This document shows, piece by piece, positions 1-12,026 of a stretch of DNA of 64,000 nt. The DNA comes from Sesamum alatum (Eukaryota > Streptophyta > Magnoliopsida > Lamiales > Pedaliaceae). A model generated the notes under the pieces. The model did no database searches. It was not told the origin of the DNA and was given only the letters and a program-made list of their open reading frames with translations. How positions within the stretch are numbered: position 1 is the stretch's first letter; each line of letters opens with the position of its first letter. Both the position numbers and the translations under genes were made by a program. The stretch covers positions 39,648,479-39,712,478 of the forward strand of contig JACGWO010000005.1 in the NCBI GenBank assembly GCA_034509735.1, given 5' to 3'.

Positions 1-823
1 TCTAACCTCTACCTCTGACCATCCGAAATATGAGGAGGTTAACTTAGGGATTGGATAAGACCTCCCTTAGCACCATAGTCACCTAAGAAATAAGAAGATC
101 AATAACTAATCACCATAGCAAGTAGCAGGGGAGGGGGCGCAACATTACCTTAGCATGGTAGCTAGAAAAAAGTCCTACCAGATCCTCTTGGGGCGTCTAT
201 TCCCCGGGAGTAAAGCCTCTTTTATAAAGTCAGTGGCCAAAGAAGTCTTTCCTTTCTGCTCCAGCTAAAGAGGTCCACTTTAGGCTAAGGCGGAAGAGAG
301 ACAGGAGCCTATCTTCTATCAACTCGCGGCAGTCATAAGGACGAGAGTTTAGTTCCACAAGGAGGGCGGTCAGGGCCGCCGATCGGTCACGAATGGAGAA
401 GGAAACCTAGGAGGGGAGATTGTATAGTCACCGATGAGGAAATGCCCAAGTGGCAGGAGGAAGGATGTAGAAAAAATTGCTCCTCCACAACTTAGGGGCG
501 TTGGGGGCATGCAAGAATTGTAACCCCCCCCCCCCCCCGGGGGGGGTGGGGGGGTAAGGGGGAGGGGGAAAAGTGGAAAACTGGTTCTAATCTTTTCAAT
601 TGAAAACAAGCCAAGAAATCTTGATTTGTCGGAAGAAGACTGTTATATTTAAAAACCATGGCAAAACAGGCCAGGAGAGACGGAAAGAGTTTGGGGCCAG
701 TTGGTTTAGGAGAACCCCGAAAGTGCGAGCAACATCCTCATAGAAGGGAGGAATGAGAAAACGAAGGTCGTCTTTCCACTGAGCCGTAAAGAAACATAAA
801 CAGTTGGGGGGAGGAAGGTCTGG
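1..823. other. Non-genic left edge, retroelement-like
   Basis: No convincing gene. The base composition is more G+C-rich than the AT-rich intergenic DNA further right, and it leads directly into the gag-like reading frame at 824-1222, so it is probably more of the same decayed element. I see no protein motif here. Confidence 0.3.
524..568. repeat. Poly-C run facing poly-G run
   Basis: An uninterrupted C tract is followed immediately by G tracts (G8, T, G7, then shorter G runs). The C and G runs can pair as a hairpin, and the G runs could form a quadruplex. Any reading frame through it is low-complexity proline or glycine and is not credible as a gene. Confidence 0.6.
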
Positions 824-1222
824 CTAGTTGTCAGGCGATGTAACAAAAACAACAAAGTCACTCGGGATACCATATTCCACAATAAGTTGTTTTAGGCCAG
901 AAAGGGGGAGGGAGGATAGGACACCCTCCATGAGGATAGGGTTGGTTGCCTTTTCCCCTTCCCCATCGATGATAAGAGGCTCCGCCTCCTCACTGGGGGA
1001 GGAGTCAACCACTTTCTCATCCTTTTCAACAGTAGCGGCATTGCCTTCAGAAGGTTCATCCTGCAGGAGGCGTTCTACCTCTGCCACCTTTCTTAAACTC
1101 CACCTACTAGCCCCTCTGTGTAAGGGAGGACCAGAACCCAAACCTCTAGAGGTGGCTTCACAGGGATCCTCGTCCGACAGATGCTCCCCAATCAGTCTCA
1201 CAGACTCATCTGAAGATGCCAT
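824..1222 (-). mobile_element. Gag-like N-terminal fragment of a retroelement
   Basis: A 132-codon frame opens with ATG (MASSDESVRL) and reads an acidic, Ser/Glu-rich segment followed by a short conserved-looking tail (LIVEYGIPSDFVVFV). This style, a charged leader and then a segment reading 'IPSDF', recalls gag-like or 'putative plant transposon' proteins common in plant genomes. There is no zinc knuckle, protease or polymerase in frame after it, and the frame stops at 824. A genuine hypothetical gene cannot be excluded. The call rests on general resemblance only. Confidence 0.35.
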
Positions 1223-2330
1223 TTTTATTCAAGAAAGAAAACAATGCTAGAAGAAAGGAAGAATTATAAGAAAGCAGGAAAGGAGGAAAATTTTACTTAC
1301 AAAGAGCAACGATACAAGAAGCAAAGTAATCGGCCAAATAACTTCTCTTTCCAAATCGTAGGAGGGAAAATCAGAAAGGAGTAAATGTGAATGAGGAGTT
1401 AAAGGGATTACGAGAAGGCTAGGGATTCGATCACTCACGGACATGCTAGGTAACCGCCCATTATTGGGCGGTTATGAAAGAGGGTGGTTACAAAAGGGGG
1501 CAGTTTATCAATAACCAACCCCCCCCTAGAAGATGTCAGCCCACGTGCCCGGGCAATGAGGTGCCACACGTTACAGCTGTTAAATCACTTCTGACATCCT
1601 TCCTTCATCCGAGAGGGTTGTTCCTTTAACTTACAGACGAGACTGTTGGTATTCAGCAGGATACTGCTACTTTAAGAAAGAAGGCTGAGGCCTCCTCCTT
1701 CTCATAGTAGTGGGACTGAATGGTGTGCCCAAATCCAGCAAGCCTAGAATAAAATAAGCAGGCCTAGTCCAAGGAGGATTGAGACGGCCCAATTAAGAGC
1801 CCTTCAAAGCCACGACAACAGTCCAGTAAGCGGGAGCGTCCCAGTCATCATCCCACATGGATGGATACACAGATTCCAAGAGGACTTCGAGCTTGAAGTT
1901 GTCATCCTTATCCGGGAGTGCCAACCACCCCTTATTGTTGGGGAATTGGATATCTAAGGATCATGAAACCCCTTTTCACTAGCCTCCCGAGGGTCTTTAG
2001 GAATCCGGACACTTCATGCCATAAGGCCTCCTCTGGCTCATCTCATATAAATACAAGTTTTTAATCCTAAAATGAAAAACGCAATCTTGAACTCTTAATA
2101 CACATTTGTCTTGTGATCTAACTGCTTACACGATTCTTTCAATTCAATGACACATTTTAGTTTATATTTTTTCAAAATTATTTGTTGACTTGAGCGTCGG
2201 AGTGTTAACGTATTTTTTGCAGGTCTCCTTCTCTGATCTGCAGAAATCAAGGTCTATTCTACCCAAACTCAAAGCTGCATCCGAAAGCGAGCCTTTTTAG
2301 CTCGCATCACTATCTTTTATTTTAGTATGT
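1223..2330. mobile_element. Decayed LTR-like DNA
   Basis: About 1 kb without an open frame. The stretch near 2040-2300 has an LTR-like flavour: a TATA-like box (cctcatataaatac-type context near 2040), a run of transcribed-looking sequence and a 'gacttgagcgtcgga' phrase that recurs in similar form near 55630, where it is inverted. I could not delimit matching direct LTRs, so this is a tentative solo or broken LTR. Confidence 0.3.
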
Positions 2331-4173
2331 GCACAATGTGTAACCCCACTAAATACATATTTTTAACCTAAATAATTTAATATTGAAATGACGATATCAC
2401 AAATAAGATTTTTAATTTACGTCAACCCTAATGACGATTGGGATTGGACAAGCCCAATAAAGGTTTGGTGTGAAATTGAATGTCAGTTTGGACAAAAAAT
2501 ATTGCTTATGATAGGGATATCTTATGCTTGTTGCTCAAAAGACCAAAATATCCCCATAAAGATAAGTGGGTACATTTGATCTTATAAATACCTTCAACTT
2601 CTTCATTTATTGATACATCATTTATTATTTTTATACAAGCATTTAATATTTTCATCCGACCTCGAACCACTTAAACATCTAAAGGTCTTCGTCAGTGACC
2701 ACTCAATGAGCCTGACGATATTTTATTTTCTCAAATGCCCCAAACTGATCTAGACTGCCCTCGGAGTAAATTCAATCTCTTATCCAGATCAATTTAGTTG
2801 AATACAAATTCGGGACACTTCATTGCCGCCTATGAATAGATTTCTCATTCATTCAACAATAAGATTTATTTTAAAATATTACTTTTACAGCTCTATTTCT
2901 TGAAATTTTTTATGTTCTTTAGAGATATCAAACTGATTTGATTATCGGACCATCATATTTTCTATACTGTAGGTTGGAACCACGTAGTAATACAAAAGAT
3001 TATCTTAACAACTCTAATTTTCTTACACACACACACACACGTATAACATATGAGGTAGTAATAATGTCTACATCGTGGATGCAATTAATGAAGAGTGAGA
3101 AGAATCTCAATGATTGTTCTCCAATTATTGATGAGTGTGATTCAAATACATTTACTTTTTCTTTTAATTATTTTATGATTTCCCTTTATAGTAAGTTATG
3201 TAAAGTAAATTGAAGGCACATCCAAAATACACCAAACATTTGCTCTTGCTGATAAGGTTTGTAAATTCTTATGAATTCGTACACTATCTTTTATGTTAGT
3301 AGGTGTTTAACCCCACTAAACTTAATCTAAATAATTTAATATTGAAATGATCATATCATAAATAAGATTTTTAGATTACGTCTAATCCTTAAGAGATATT
3401 CATCATCATCATCATCTTTTTCTTTTTCTTTTTTTTTTTTGCTTTTGGGACTAAAAATTCAATTCTCCCTCCTCCTCCCCCTTCTCATAGAGACATTATG
3501 TTAGGGGCGTGCCAATAATTAAAGCCTTAACCCGTTGGAAGATAAACATAAATCAAGTCATAATCTTTTAGGATAAATACGGATCAGAATGTACATTTAA
3601 TTCCATTTAATCCTGGATAAGAATAAAAATAGCGAAAGTGTAGAAACTATCTATCCTTATCAATAAACCACAGCGATTAGTGAGACTTTCCCTCTTTTGG
3701 GAAAGATGGTTTTTTTTTCCGAAATTTTGGTTTCTTGGTAGAAGCAATTTTCATGTAAATTAAAGCGATGAATGATTTAAGGCCTCACCAGCTTTATCCT
3801 TAACATCGTTATCCTCTTAGCATGACGTAGAAATGAGTGTCCCGACATAGAATAAGGTTGAAAAGTCCTTAAAGTGAGGAGAAAAAGGACATTAAAGAAT
3901 TGGACATTGTGCCCACCCCAAGAATCCCACATCAAATGACTCGTCTACACATGGAATGGAAAAACACACACCTATTTCCCAAACCCCTATACATATGCTT
4001 ACAAGGCCTCATGTAGATGGTGACTAAGCTGAATCAGCATCTCTTCTTGCACATTCTGGTACTCTGTAATAACTTCTTTTCTTAGTGTAAGAGCAACAAG
4101 AACAGGAGAAAATTCCTTTCTGGGCTGTCAAGATTTCTGCTGAATTAGAAGTGGGATTTTAGTTAGGGGAAAG
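2331..4173. other. AT-rich intergenic DNA with an LTR-like scrap
   Basis: No gene seen. 2640-2820 looks like another scrap of the LTR family named above, and (CA)n lies at 3025-3040. A segment at 2340-2415 is repeated in similar form at 3295-3370 (both carry 'aataatttaatattgaaatga'-like wording), so part of the interval is duplicated. The last ~150 bases should contain the promoter and 5' UTR of the dynein light chain gene that follows. Confidence 0.4.
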
Positions 4174-4568
4174 ATGCTGGAAGGGAAAGCTTTGATAGAG
4201 GATACTGATATGCCATTGAAGATGCAGATCCAAGCAATGGCTTGTGCTTCTCAAGCTCTGGATCTGTACGATGTTTTGGACTGCAAATCCATTGCTGCCC
4301 ACATCAAGAAGGTGACAAAACTAACTGATTCTTTCTGAGTTTCTTCTATGTCTGAAATTTTAAGGTTTTTTGCAGTTTGAAAGGTGTTGGTTTCGTGTAT
4401 TGGCAGGAATTTGACAAAAGATATGGGAATGGATGGCAGTGTGTGGTGGGATCTAACTTTGGCTGCTTTTTCACTCATGCTAAAGGGAGTTTCATATATT
4501 TCACACTGGAGACTCTCAACTTTCTCATCTTCAAAGGTGCTGCTTCTTCTCCTTCATCTTCTCCTTGA
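4174..4568 (+). CDS. Dynein light chain, LC8 type
   Basis: Two exons, 4174-4311 and 4407-4568, with a GT-AG intron (gtgaca...ggcag) in phase 0, encode 99 residues. The protein begins MLEGKALIED and carries the LC8 signatures DMPLKMQIQAM, SKxIAAHIKK-type helix and, in exon 2, EFDKRYGNGWQCVVG, FGCFFTHAKGSFIYF and a C-terminal FLIFKG strand. LC8 (DYNLL) is normally ~89 residues; the extra length is a Ser/Pro-rich tail. In animals LC8 is a homodimeric hub that binds short linear motifs in dynein intermediate chain and many other proteins. Flowering plants lack dynein heavy chains, so here it must work as a dynein-independent dimerisation hub. The start is set by the conserved N-terminus. It is the leftmost gene of the conserved gene block. 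Confidence 0.93.
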
Positions 4569-5808
4569 TAAAATAGCTAGATGGTGAGAAGGATTTGAAG
4601 ATTGGAACAGAGATGGTGCAGTTGGAGGGATGGTTCCTTTTGGGTTTTTCACTTTGAGATCATATGTTAGGACTGTAAAAAGTGAAGAGAGAATGGTGTA
4701 AGAGGAGCTCCTTTTGATGTTTCCTATGTAAGGTTAGGCTGTACAGGAACAATGTACTGCTAAGCTTTGTCTATGGGTAGACCAGACCAGACCATCTGAA
4801 ATGCTAATAGGGCTATCGGTTCAATAATCAGCATACTCTTTTGCAACTTACAGATTACTGTTACAATGTTACCACTTACTGTCCTGCCCTAATTGACAAC
4901 AAGAATTTGTTCTTTTTACCTCTTACATTGGACCTAAGGTCCTTGTATAGATCATTTAGTATATACACAATGTCCAGGCCACAAGAAGGGCAAGTCTGAA
5001 GAATTCCCAATCAGAAACTATGCAATTTTTATCAAGAAAACAAGTAAAATGCACTGGGTAAGCCCAAGATGTTAAAATCTTCAACCTCTGTTATTTCAGA
5101 TTGGATTTTCAATTCCATCTCCTATTCCATTCTACGTGCGCACATCAGTGTATAAAGATGATATTATGTAGTTTATTTAGGGAAAGATTTCATACACATG
5201 CCGTATCTATGTTGAATACAGTAGGAGATAAAATACGATTTGCAGCTGAAAATCCATACCACTATTATCAAGAATCTCTATCTAAGCAACAACTTCAAGA
5301 AAGTGACTTCAGAGTTCTCCCTACTTTTCTGGAGCCTCTGAATAGAAAATAAATTTTCAGCACAAGACACTCTGTGAGGTCTGTCATATGAACTACTTAA
5401 TAAACCTTATTCTATTACTGTCGAGTGGCAAACAATAGAATATTTTTGGAGTGTTTTAAGCTGCACATGGGCAACTAATTGCATTGTCAGGAGAGTTTTT
5501 TAAAATATTAGTGTTTGGTAATCCTCCAACGGCGTCTAAGCCAACATTCAACTATAAAAATAAACCTATACCAACTATGAAATAAGTTCGAAATTATCAC
5601 CTAGGATCACATTGTTCATTGAACTAAACGTGCATTTCAATGTGTGAAAACACAGATAGTGATTATCATTACTGATAAGTGTTTATCAGAAGAACAATAA
5701 CGCGTTTTTGCAGCAAGAGTCGACTACTGAAATAATAATGTATCTACAAATTCTACTACACAATAGGTGCAGCTGAGAAACAGTACCTGAGCAATCCGCA
5801 CACCAATA
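4569..5808. other. Intergenic, 3' flanks of convergent genes
   Basis: It lies between the 3' ends of the dynein light chain gene (+) and the first reductase gene (-), so it should hold both 3' UTRs. An 83-codon frame at 5101-5352 has no recognisable domain. No transposon ends are obvious. Confidence 0.4.
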
Positions 5809-7044
5809 TCAAATAACCGGAGTTAGCAGCGTTTTGCCCGAAAAATGGGCATCCAGGTTTTGAACAACGAGGTCTGCCATCACCCTGCGAGTTTCAACCG
5901 TGCTGGCGCCCACGTGAGGTGAGAGGACGACATTATCAAGCCCAAGAAGTCGGGTTGGTGCTTCCGGCTCATTTTCCAGCACGTCTAGCCCTGCTCCTCC
6001 CAACCGGCCTTCAACAAGTGCAGAAACCAATTCAGCTTCATCAATGTGGGAGCCTCTTGCAATGTTGATTACAACCCCGTTACTACCCAGTGCATCAATG
6101 ACATCACGGTTGACAATGTGGCGAGTTTCGTGTGTTAATGCGCACGCTACGATAAGGATTTGAGAGTCCAATGCCAATTCGATAACAGATGGATAATATT
6201 TGTATCTTGAATTTGGTTTCTGGGAACGAGAGTGGTAACCGATTGAACAGCCAAAAGCTTCAGCTCTTTTAGCTATGGCAGAACCAATCCTGCCCAATCC
6301 GATGATCCCCACTGCTTTGCCACTGAACTGAAGAAAGGTAATGAAAGATGAGCAGTGAAGATTGACGGCGGCAAGACCACAATACTATGAAAAATTGCAT
6401 CCATGTAATTTAAAAAACATGATTAATTTATCCAAGAAAACTTAACATGATACTCGGATTAAGCAGATCAAGCCCGATGAAAATTTCTCATTTTCAGAAA
6501 TTATTCTTTTTCCTAAAAACGAACAGCTTTTAATAAATCATTCAAAGAAAACATCACGAAAAATTGTTATGAACAGACGAGAAATTGGGAAGCAGGGTCA
6601 AAATAATCTCACCTTTGTCGTCAACTTGAAGTCAGCATTCTTCCACTCACTCCTCCGCACATACTGATCCGCCTCACAAATCCGCCGCACCGTCGCCAAT
6701 GTCAGCAGAATCGCCATGTCCGCCACCTCGTCCGTCAGAGCGTCTGGAGTGTAGGTTACCCTTATACCCCTCTCCCTGCACTTGTCCAAATCAATTTTGT
6801 CGAGCCCGGAGCTGTGACTCGCGACGATCTCCAGAAGCGGCAGCGCATCAATCATCTCAGCATCGGGGCCTTGCACGCCGTTCGCCACCACCGCTCTGAT
6901 GGAGTTAGAGTGTTCCCGGAGGAACTCGCGGCGGAGATGCTGCGGCTCTTGCCAGAATTTGAAGAGGGTGTATCGTTTGCAGAGCTCCTGCTGGAGGTAG
7001 GCCGACAGCGGGCGGATTAGGAGAACTCCGATTGAAGCTTCCAT
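5809..7044 (-). CDS. Hydroxyphenylpyruvate/hydroxypyruvate reductase, divergent paralogue
   Basis: Two exons, 6613-7044 and 5809-6327, give 316 residues; the intron is GT-AG in phase 0, after LTTK and before FSGK. It is a D-isomer-specific 2-hydroxyacid dehydrogenase. The N- and C-terminal catalytic halves flank a Rossmann domain with GLGRIG near residue 154, and the expected catalytic triad is present: Arg235 (NIARG), Glu264 (ENEP) and His282 (SPHVG). The family reduces 4-hydroxyphenylpyruvate, hydroxypyruvate and glyoxylate with NADPH in the cytosol. It differs from the neighbour at 9673-11682 in the substrate-facing region ([12 protein letters not shown] against [12 protein letters not shown]) and over most of the N-terminal half, so substrate preference may have shifted. 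The in-frame TTG codon at 7071 was not chosen; the ATG at 7044 matches the family start MEA. Confidence 0.93.
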
Positions 7045-7071
7045 TTTTCGCGGGGTTGTAAGAGAATCCAA

Positions 7072-7920
7072 CTGTTAAACTAGAATATGAATACAATACG
7101 ACATCAATTTAGATAGCAATTCTATTTTTTTTTTTTGGGGGGAAGTAATTATGTGATATTATAAATGTGTAAATTACAAATTACTTTTTTATAAAAAAAT
7201 AATAATAATTTATTTTTTTGTATTTTTAAAATGAAGTAATTTGTCTCATTCTATTTTTCAAAAATTGCTTCATTTTAAAAAACATAGGGAGTAAATTGAT
7301 ATTTTTTTTCAGAGAGAATGAATAATTTGCTCATTTACAACATCACAGGGGATAAATCGCATTAAATCTTTTTTTTAGGTGAAAAAGAAATCTACAATAT
7401 TAAGAAGAACAAAAAGAATATTTTACTACATGTAAATATTATTTTTGATCCTCCAATATATCATTTATTCATATTTAGTCCCTCAAGTTTCACAATTATA
7501 ACATTTAGTCTCCAAACATTTGAAAATTCCATCAAATCTGGTTCTCACCATTAACATTCAGTTATAAAATAATGGTTTTCGGGTTTGGCCCAAAAAATAA
7601 CCCATCTACCCACTTCCTACATTTCTAACAAAAGAAATGGCTGATAATTTTCATCTAATTATAATGTTCGAACTCAAAAAACATATCCTATAATTTATCC
7701 AAATCAAAATAATTGACCTGCTTTTTTTACCAACAATAATGCATATGATATCTCTCTATGCACCAGCTAACACCTAAACACTCAAACAATGTCTGTTATA
7801 AAAGTAAACAACCAATATAACATAACAACATTAAACTGAAAATAACACCCAAACAATGCTCGCTATAAATGCAGTTTTATGGCAACACTAGCCGGATAAA
7901 ATAGAAGAAAATAACCTCTG
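7072..7920. other. Intergenic, AT-rich
   Basis: Poly-T and poly-A rich DNA between the reductase gene and the truncated duplicate. 7440-7560 resembles one arm of the small 'non-coding tail' inverted-repeat elements described elsewhere in the window, but no second arm is visible. The 5' side of the divergent reductase gene, with its promoter, must lie at the left of this interval. Confidence 0.35.
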
Positions 7921-8136
7921 AATGAACAGGATTCACAGTTTTCGCGTTCTAACAACATAATCAAACGACAGGAGTTAATAGCGGTGTGTTGGCAAAGTGC
8001 GCCTCCAAATTCCCAAGAACAAGGTCAGCCATGTCCTTGCGTGTTTCTACCGTGCCGCTCCCTACATGAGGTAACAGGACAACGTTGTCGAGACCAAAGA
8101 GTTGCTCGGGCACATGAGGTTCCTTTTCGAACACAT
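7921..8136 (-). pseudogene. 3'-end fragment of a hydroxyphenylpyruvate reductase gene
   Basis: 58 codons read [17 protein letters not shown] and on to LLTPVV and a stop at 7961. This is the C-terminal part of exon 2 of the gene at 9673-11682, with about 40 bases of its 3' flank. The match to 9634-9848 is nearly base for base and then stops abruptly at ~8136, inside the codon run after the FEKEP motif. The catalytic His is kept, but the Rossmann domain and catalytic Arg are missing, so it cannot encode an enzyme. High identity and an uninterrupted frame suggest a recent partial duplication, perhaps left by unequal crossing-over in the tandem pair. Confidence 0.85.
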
Positions 8137-8960
8137 AATACAATACAATAATACAAGAAACTTCTACAATTTTTTTTAAAACAAAAATGACTAGGCCTTC
8201 TTTAAGTAGTGAAAAAAATACTATGGGCATGTTTACTATTTTGGATGCGATTATGATGTGATAGATTAATGAATGATATTATTTGGGGATAAATGATTGT
8301 AGGATAATATAATATTTTGTTTACTTACAATGATATGTTATAGAATTATTTAGTTTCTTGTTTACTAGCAACTGCATTAATTTGTGATTTTAGAAGGATA
8401 TGAATTATATGACCAAAATGCCCATAAAAAAAAAAAAAAAAAAATATGTGAAGTAGCAGGTCTTCATTCTCTCATTTTTCTTTTATAAAAAAAAGTATGT
8501 CCTCTCGTTTAAAAGAGAGGTCTGGAAATGATAAATTACATTCAATCAGATAATAAGAACGAATAACATTTGCTTGACTATTAAGAGTGGGCGAAAGCTT
8601 GCCCTTTTGGCGTGAAAATCTTCAAAGTGGTAGATTTGCTATTTTTTCTATAATCGAGGGTATTAAGGTAAATATTATATCCAATACAAGGGTTATATTG
8701 ATCAAAGGACAAATTATAATTTAGACCAATATTTGGATAATTTGAATATCACCTCAAAATGTGGTATTCAAATCATGAATTTATCCTACATTATAACGGG
8801 CTCTCAAATAAAATCAAGGCCTATATTTTTGCAGGTAAACATGGATTTAGGGGTGATTGGACTATAAATCAAACCCAATCATATATAGTAAACATGTCCT
8901 ATGACAGTTCGCCTCCCCCTAGCCCCCCACAAAGATACTTATTTTGTGTTGGTGGGTTAG
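8137..8960. other. Intergenic, AT-rich
   Basis: No gene. 8226-8420 is AT-rich and could be the remains of an inverted-repeat element whose start ('tgtttactattttgga') resembles common hAT-type MITE ends. A poly-A run lies at 8426-8445. Confidence 0.3.
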
Positions 8961-9354
8961 AGGAAATTACAATTTTAGTCATAAAATTTTAAATTAGTTT
9001 TAAAATTGAGAAAATTTGATAATTTAGTTCCATATTTTATGAAAATTTTAAAATAATTTTAAAATTGGGAACACTCGACACGTTTAGTCCCATGTACAAG
9101 TTTTCGTCAAAATAATAGACAGAAAGAACACATGCAATGCGCGTGTCCATCAGTTGTGTGAGCAACCAAGCTAACGGACATACGCATTACACATGTTGTT
9201 GTCGTCTATTTATTTTTCTTTTTAACAAAAACTTAGACATAGAACTAAATGTGTCGAATTTTTTCAATTTTGAGATTATTTTAAAAGTTTCGAGAAATAG
9301 ATGACCAAAAGTGTTGAACCATTATCTTATGGAACTAAAAATGTAATTTTATCC
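8961..9354. mobile_element. MITE with 8-bp target duplication
   Basis: The ends are imperfect inverted repeats: ggaaattacaattttagtc on the left, and the reverse complement of the right end reads ggataaaattacatttttag. The octamer ggtgggtt lies immediately outside both ends (8951-8958 and 9355-9362), as expected for a target-site duplication. It has no coding capacity. Length ~394 bp. An 8-9 bp duplication fits the hAT or Mutator superfamilies. Confidence 0.7.
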
Positions 9355-9672
9355 GGTGGGTTGATTTCATTTCAAAATTAGTTCATTCTTTTCTGATTTT
9401 ACGCATTAATGTAAATTAGAAATATTACAGTTACACCTATTTATACAAGCCATTCCTATCTTTTGCGTAATTAGTTTGTGTAATTACATCAAAGGTTAGA
9501 AAGTGCACTATAATTATTCCAGTCATTAATCTTTAACTTTCAAGTGAGACAATATACCAAGCAATGAGGCAATGAATTCATCATCAATGTTCGAGAGATT
9601 AATAACTGTGAAATCAAACATGACGACTTCTTAATGAATAAGATTCACAATTTTCACGCCGTAACAACATAA

Positions 9673-11682
9673 TCAAACGACAGGAGTTAATAGCGGCTTG
9701 TTGGCAAAGTGTGCCTCCAAATTCCCAAGAACAAGGTCAGCCATGTCCTTGCGTGTTTCTACTGTGCCGCTCCCTACATGAGGTAATAGGACAACGTTCT
9801 CGAGGCCAAAGAGTTGCTCAGGCACTTCAGGTTCCTTTTCGAACACATCAAGTCCAGCACCACCAAGACGGCCCTCCACAAGAGCTGAGACCAATTCGGG
9901 TTCATCGACATGGGGTCCCCTTCCAATGTTGATGAGGACTCCACTCGGACCCAATGCATCAATCACTTCTCGATTCACAATATGTGTTGTTTCAGGAGTT
10001 AGTGCACATGCTACGACTAGGATGTCACAGTTTGAAGCCAATTCAACAAGGCTGCCATAGTATTTGTAGTTTGTTTCTTTTTTGGATCTTGAGTAGTAAC
10101 TGATGGGGCAGTCAAATGCCTCTGCTCGCTTAGCAATTGCTAATCCAATTCTACCCAATCCTATAATACCAACTCTTTTGCCGCTGAACTGCAAAAAGAA
10201 ATAGATGAGTTGAGTTGAGGGAGCAAGACAAACAGCAAACATTCCAAGCATCAAAAAGCTCCCTCCCCCCAAAACAAACACGTTGACCAATTACTATTGA
10301 ATATGAATAACATGATTCATTCAGCAAAAACTCCCATATGATTGCCATTGAATCCATCAGTACATGTGCCAAAAATGAACAATGTCAAAGTGCATGGGCG
10401 TTCAGGCTTCCATGCACGACCAAGGTCTTTTTCCTTGATGCTTAAAGCAATTCAATGGAGCATAATCGCTATTTAAATTATTACTAACCAAACCTTGTAA
10501 ATGGAATTTGCATCTCTTTGGAATTTCATTGACAAATTTGCCACCTCCCCAAACAGGTTTTGGAAATACTAAATTTATCTAGTTGCAGAAGTTCTACAAT
10601 CCAGATTTGAAGACCAGAATAATGGCAAATAGGGGAAGCACATAACTAAGGTTTGTTAAAATCACGAGAACTCAAATAAGGTTGCTAAAGCCTTCTTGAA
10701 GTTTATCCTCCAAATGGGATTCAAAAAAGCAGAATACTTCCCTGAAAGAATTCCTAATACATGCAAAACGGCAGAGAAAAAGATAATATTGGAAGTAAAT
10801 TTCGGAAAAGGTATGGCGTGAACACAGCAATAACCTACGGAATAATGAACATGACACTCAAAAGAATTGATAAAAGGAAAGTTAAACTACTTGAAGGATC
10901 ATTAAATCTGCTAAGAAGAGATATTCAACCTTCAGCTCAGGTAAAAGACCAAAAATAACCCATCATCCTTAAATCATCATCCAAAGCAGTAAGAATAAAT
11001 CCTAAAGCAAAACTGCAATCTTTATCCTCACAGAAATCACAAAGCCTTTTCCCTTCTCTTTGCAGGAAAGGGAATCAAATGATTACTCCCACATCCGCAT
11101 ATAGAGCTAAGCAAAATTAACTTCAAACCCAAATTAAAGACTTGGATTATCTCACATTAGCATTCACCAAATTATTTAAGTATTTATAAGTATTTAAATT
11201 GAACAAATTAAATGCACACATATCAAAATCAAAAATAAAACGAGAAACAATGATCATACCTTGTTAGTGAGCTTGAAGTCACCAAATTTCCACGCCCCAC
11301 TCCTCACATACTTATCACACTCACAAATCCTCCTCAAAACCGCCAGCATCAACCCGATTGCCAAATCCGCCACATCATCTGTCAGCACATCGGGAGTGTT
11401 GGTAACCCTAATCCCCTTCTCCTTACACTTGGTCAGGTCAATCTTATCCAATCCCACACTAAAACTCGAAACTATTTCCAGCTTCGGCAGCGCGTCAATC
11501 AGCTTGGCGTCGGCTCCCGCGCTGGCGTTCCCAACCACGGCGCGGATCGACTGGGCGTGCTGAGTCAAGAACTCACTCGGACGCGGCTGCTTCCAGTATC
11601 TAAAAAGGTTGAACCGCTTGTCGAGCTCTTCCTCTAAGTAGTTGTTCATCGGACACATCATGAGAACCCCTATGGCCTCCAT
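9673..11682 (-). CDS. HPPR: Hydroxyphenylpyruvate reductase (HPPR)
   Basis: Exons 11260-11682 and 9673-10188 encode 312 residues, against 313 in the Lamiaceae enzyme as I remember it. The intron is GT-AG, phase 0, at the same place as in the paralogue at 5809-7044. Starting MEAIGVLMM, it has the NAD(P)-binding GLGRIG at ~151-156 and catalytic Arg231 (NIGRG), Glu260 (EKEP) and His278 (LPHVG). HPPR reduces 4-hydroxyphenylpyruvate from tyrosine to 4-hydroxyphenyllactate, the tyrosine-side precursor of rosmarinic acid in Lamiales. It also reduces hydroxypyruvate in the cytosol (HPR2 activity). The frame stays open 85 codons upstream to 11937, but that stretch is T/C-rich with a (GT)n run and looks like 5' UTR. 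An ACACGTGT box lies at 11955-11962, a possible light or stress element. Confidence 0.95.
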
Positions 11683-12026
11683 TTTGGCGGCGGAAAGCGG
11701 CGGGCGCGCTGCGGAGGTGGTTGAGAAATTGAGGTGAGAAGGGAAGAGGATGGATTGATTGATTAATACGGTGAATGGGTGCGTGGACGACAGCGAGAGC
11801 GATGGACGGCTTAGATGGACTCGGCAGGCGATTGTGGCTAGCATTTGAGCGATGGAATCTGCGTTTGATTGGATGTTTTGTAGTGTAACAGTGTGTGTGT
11901 GTGTTCGCCAACTCCCACAAAGATGCTTATTTGACATTTTCTGCCGGCTGTGTTACACGTGTATTATGTATTAAGGCTTAATTATTTTAATAATATAAGA
12001 AAGTAGAATTACCAAAATATTTGAAG

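Noticed and set aside
828..1250. Plus-strand 140-codon frame
   Set aside because: Antisense shadow of the gag-like frame; no domain.
11683..11937. In-frame upstream extension of the HPPR gene (85 codons)
   Set aside because: The family starts at MEAIGV, the enzyme is cytosolic, and the upstream stretch has (GT)n and low-complexity wording of a 5' UTR.
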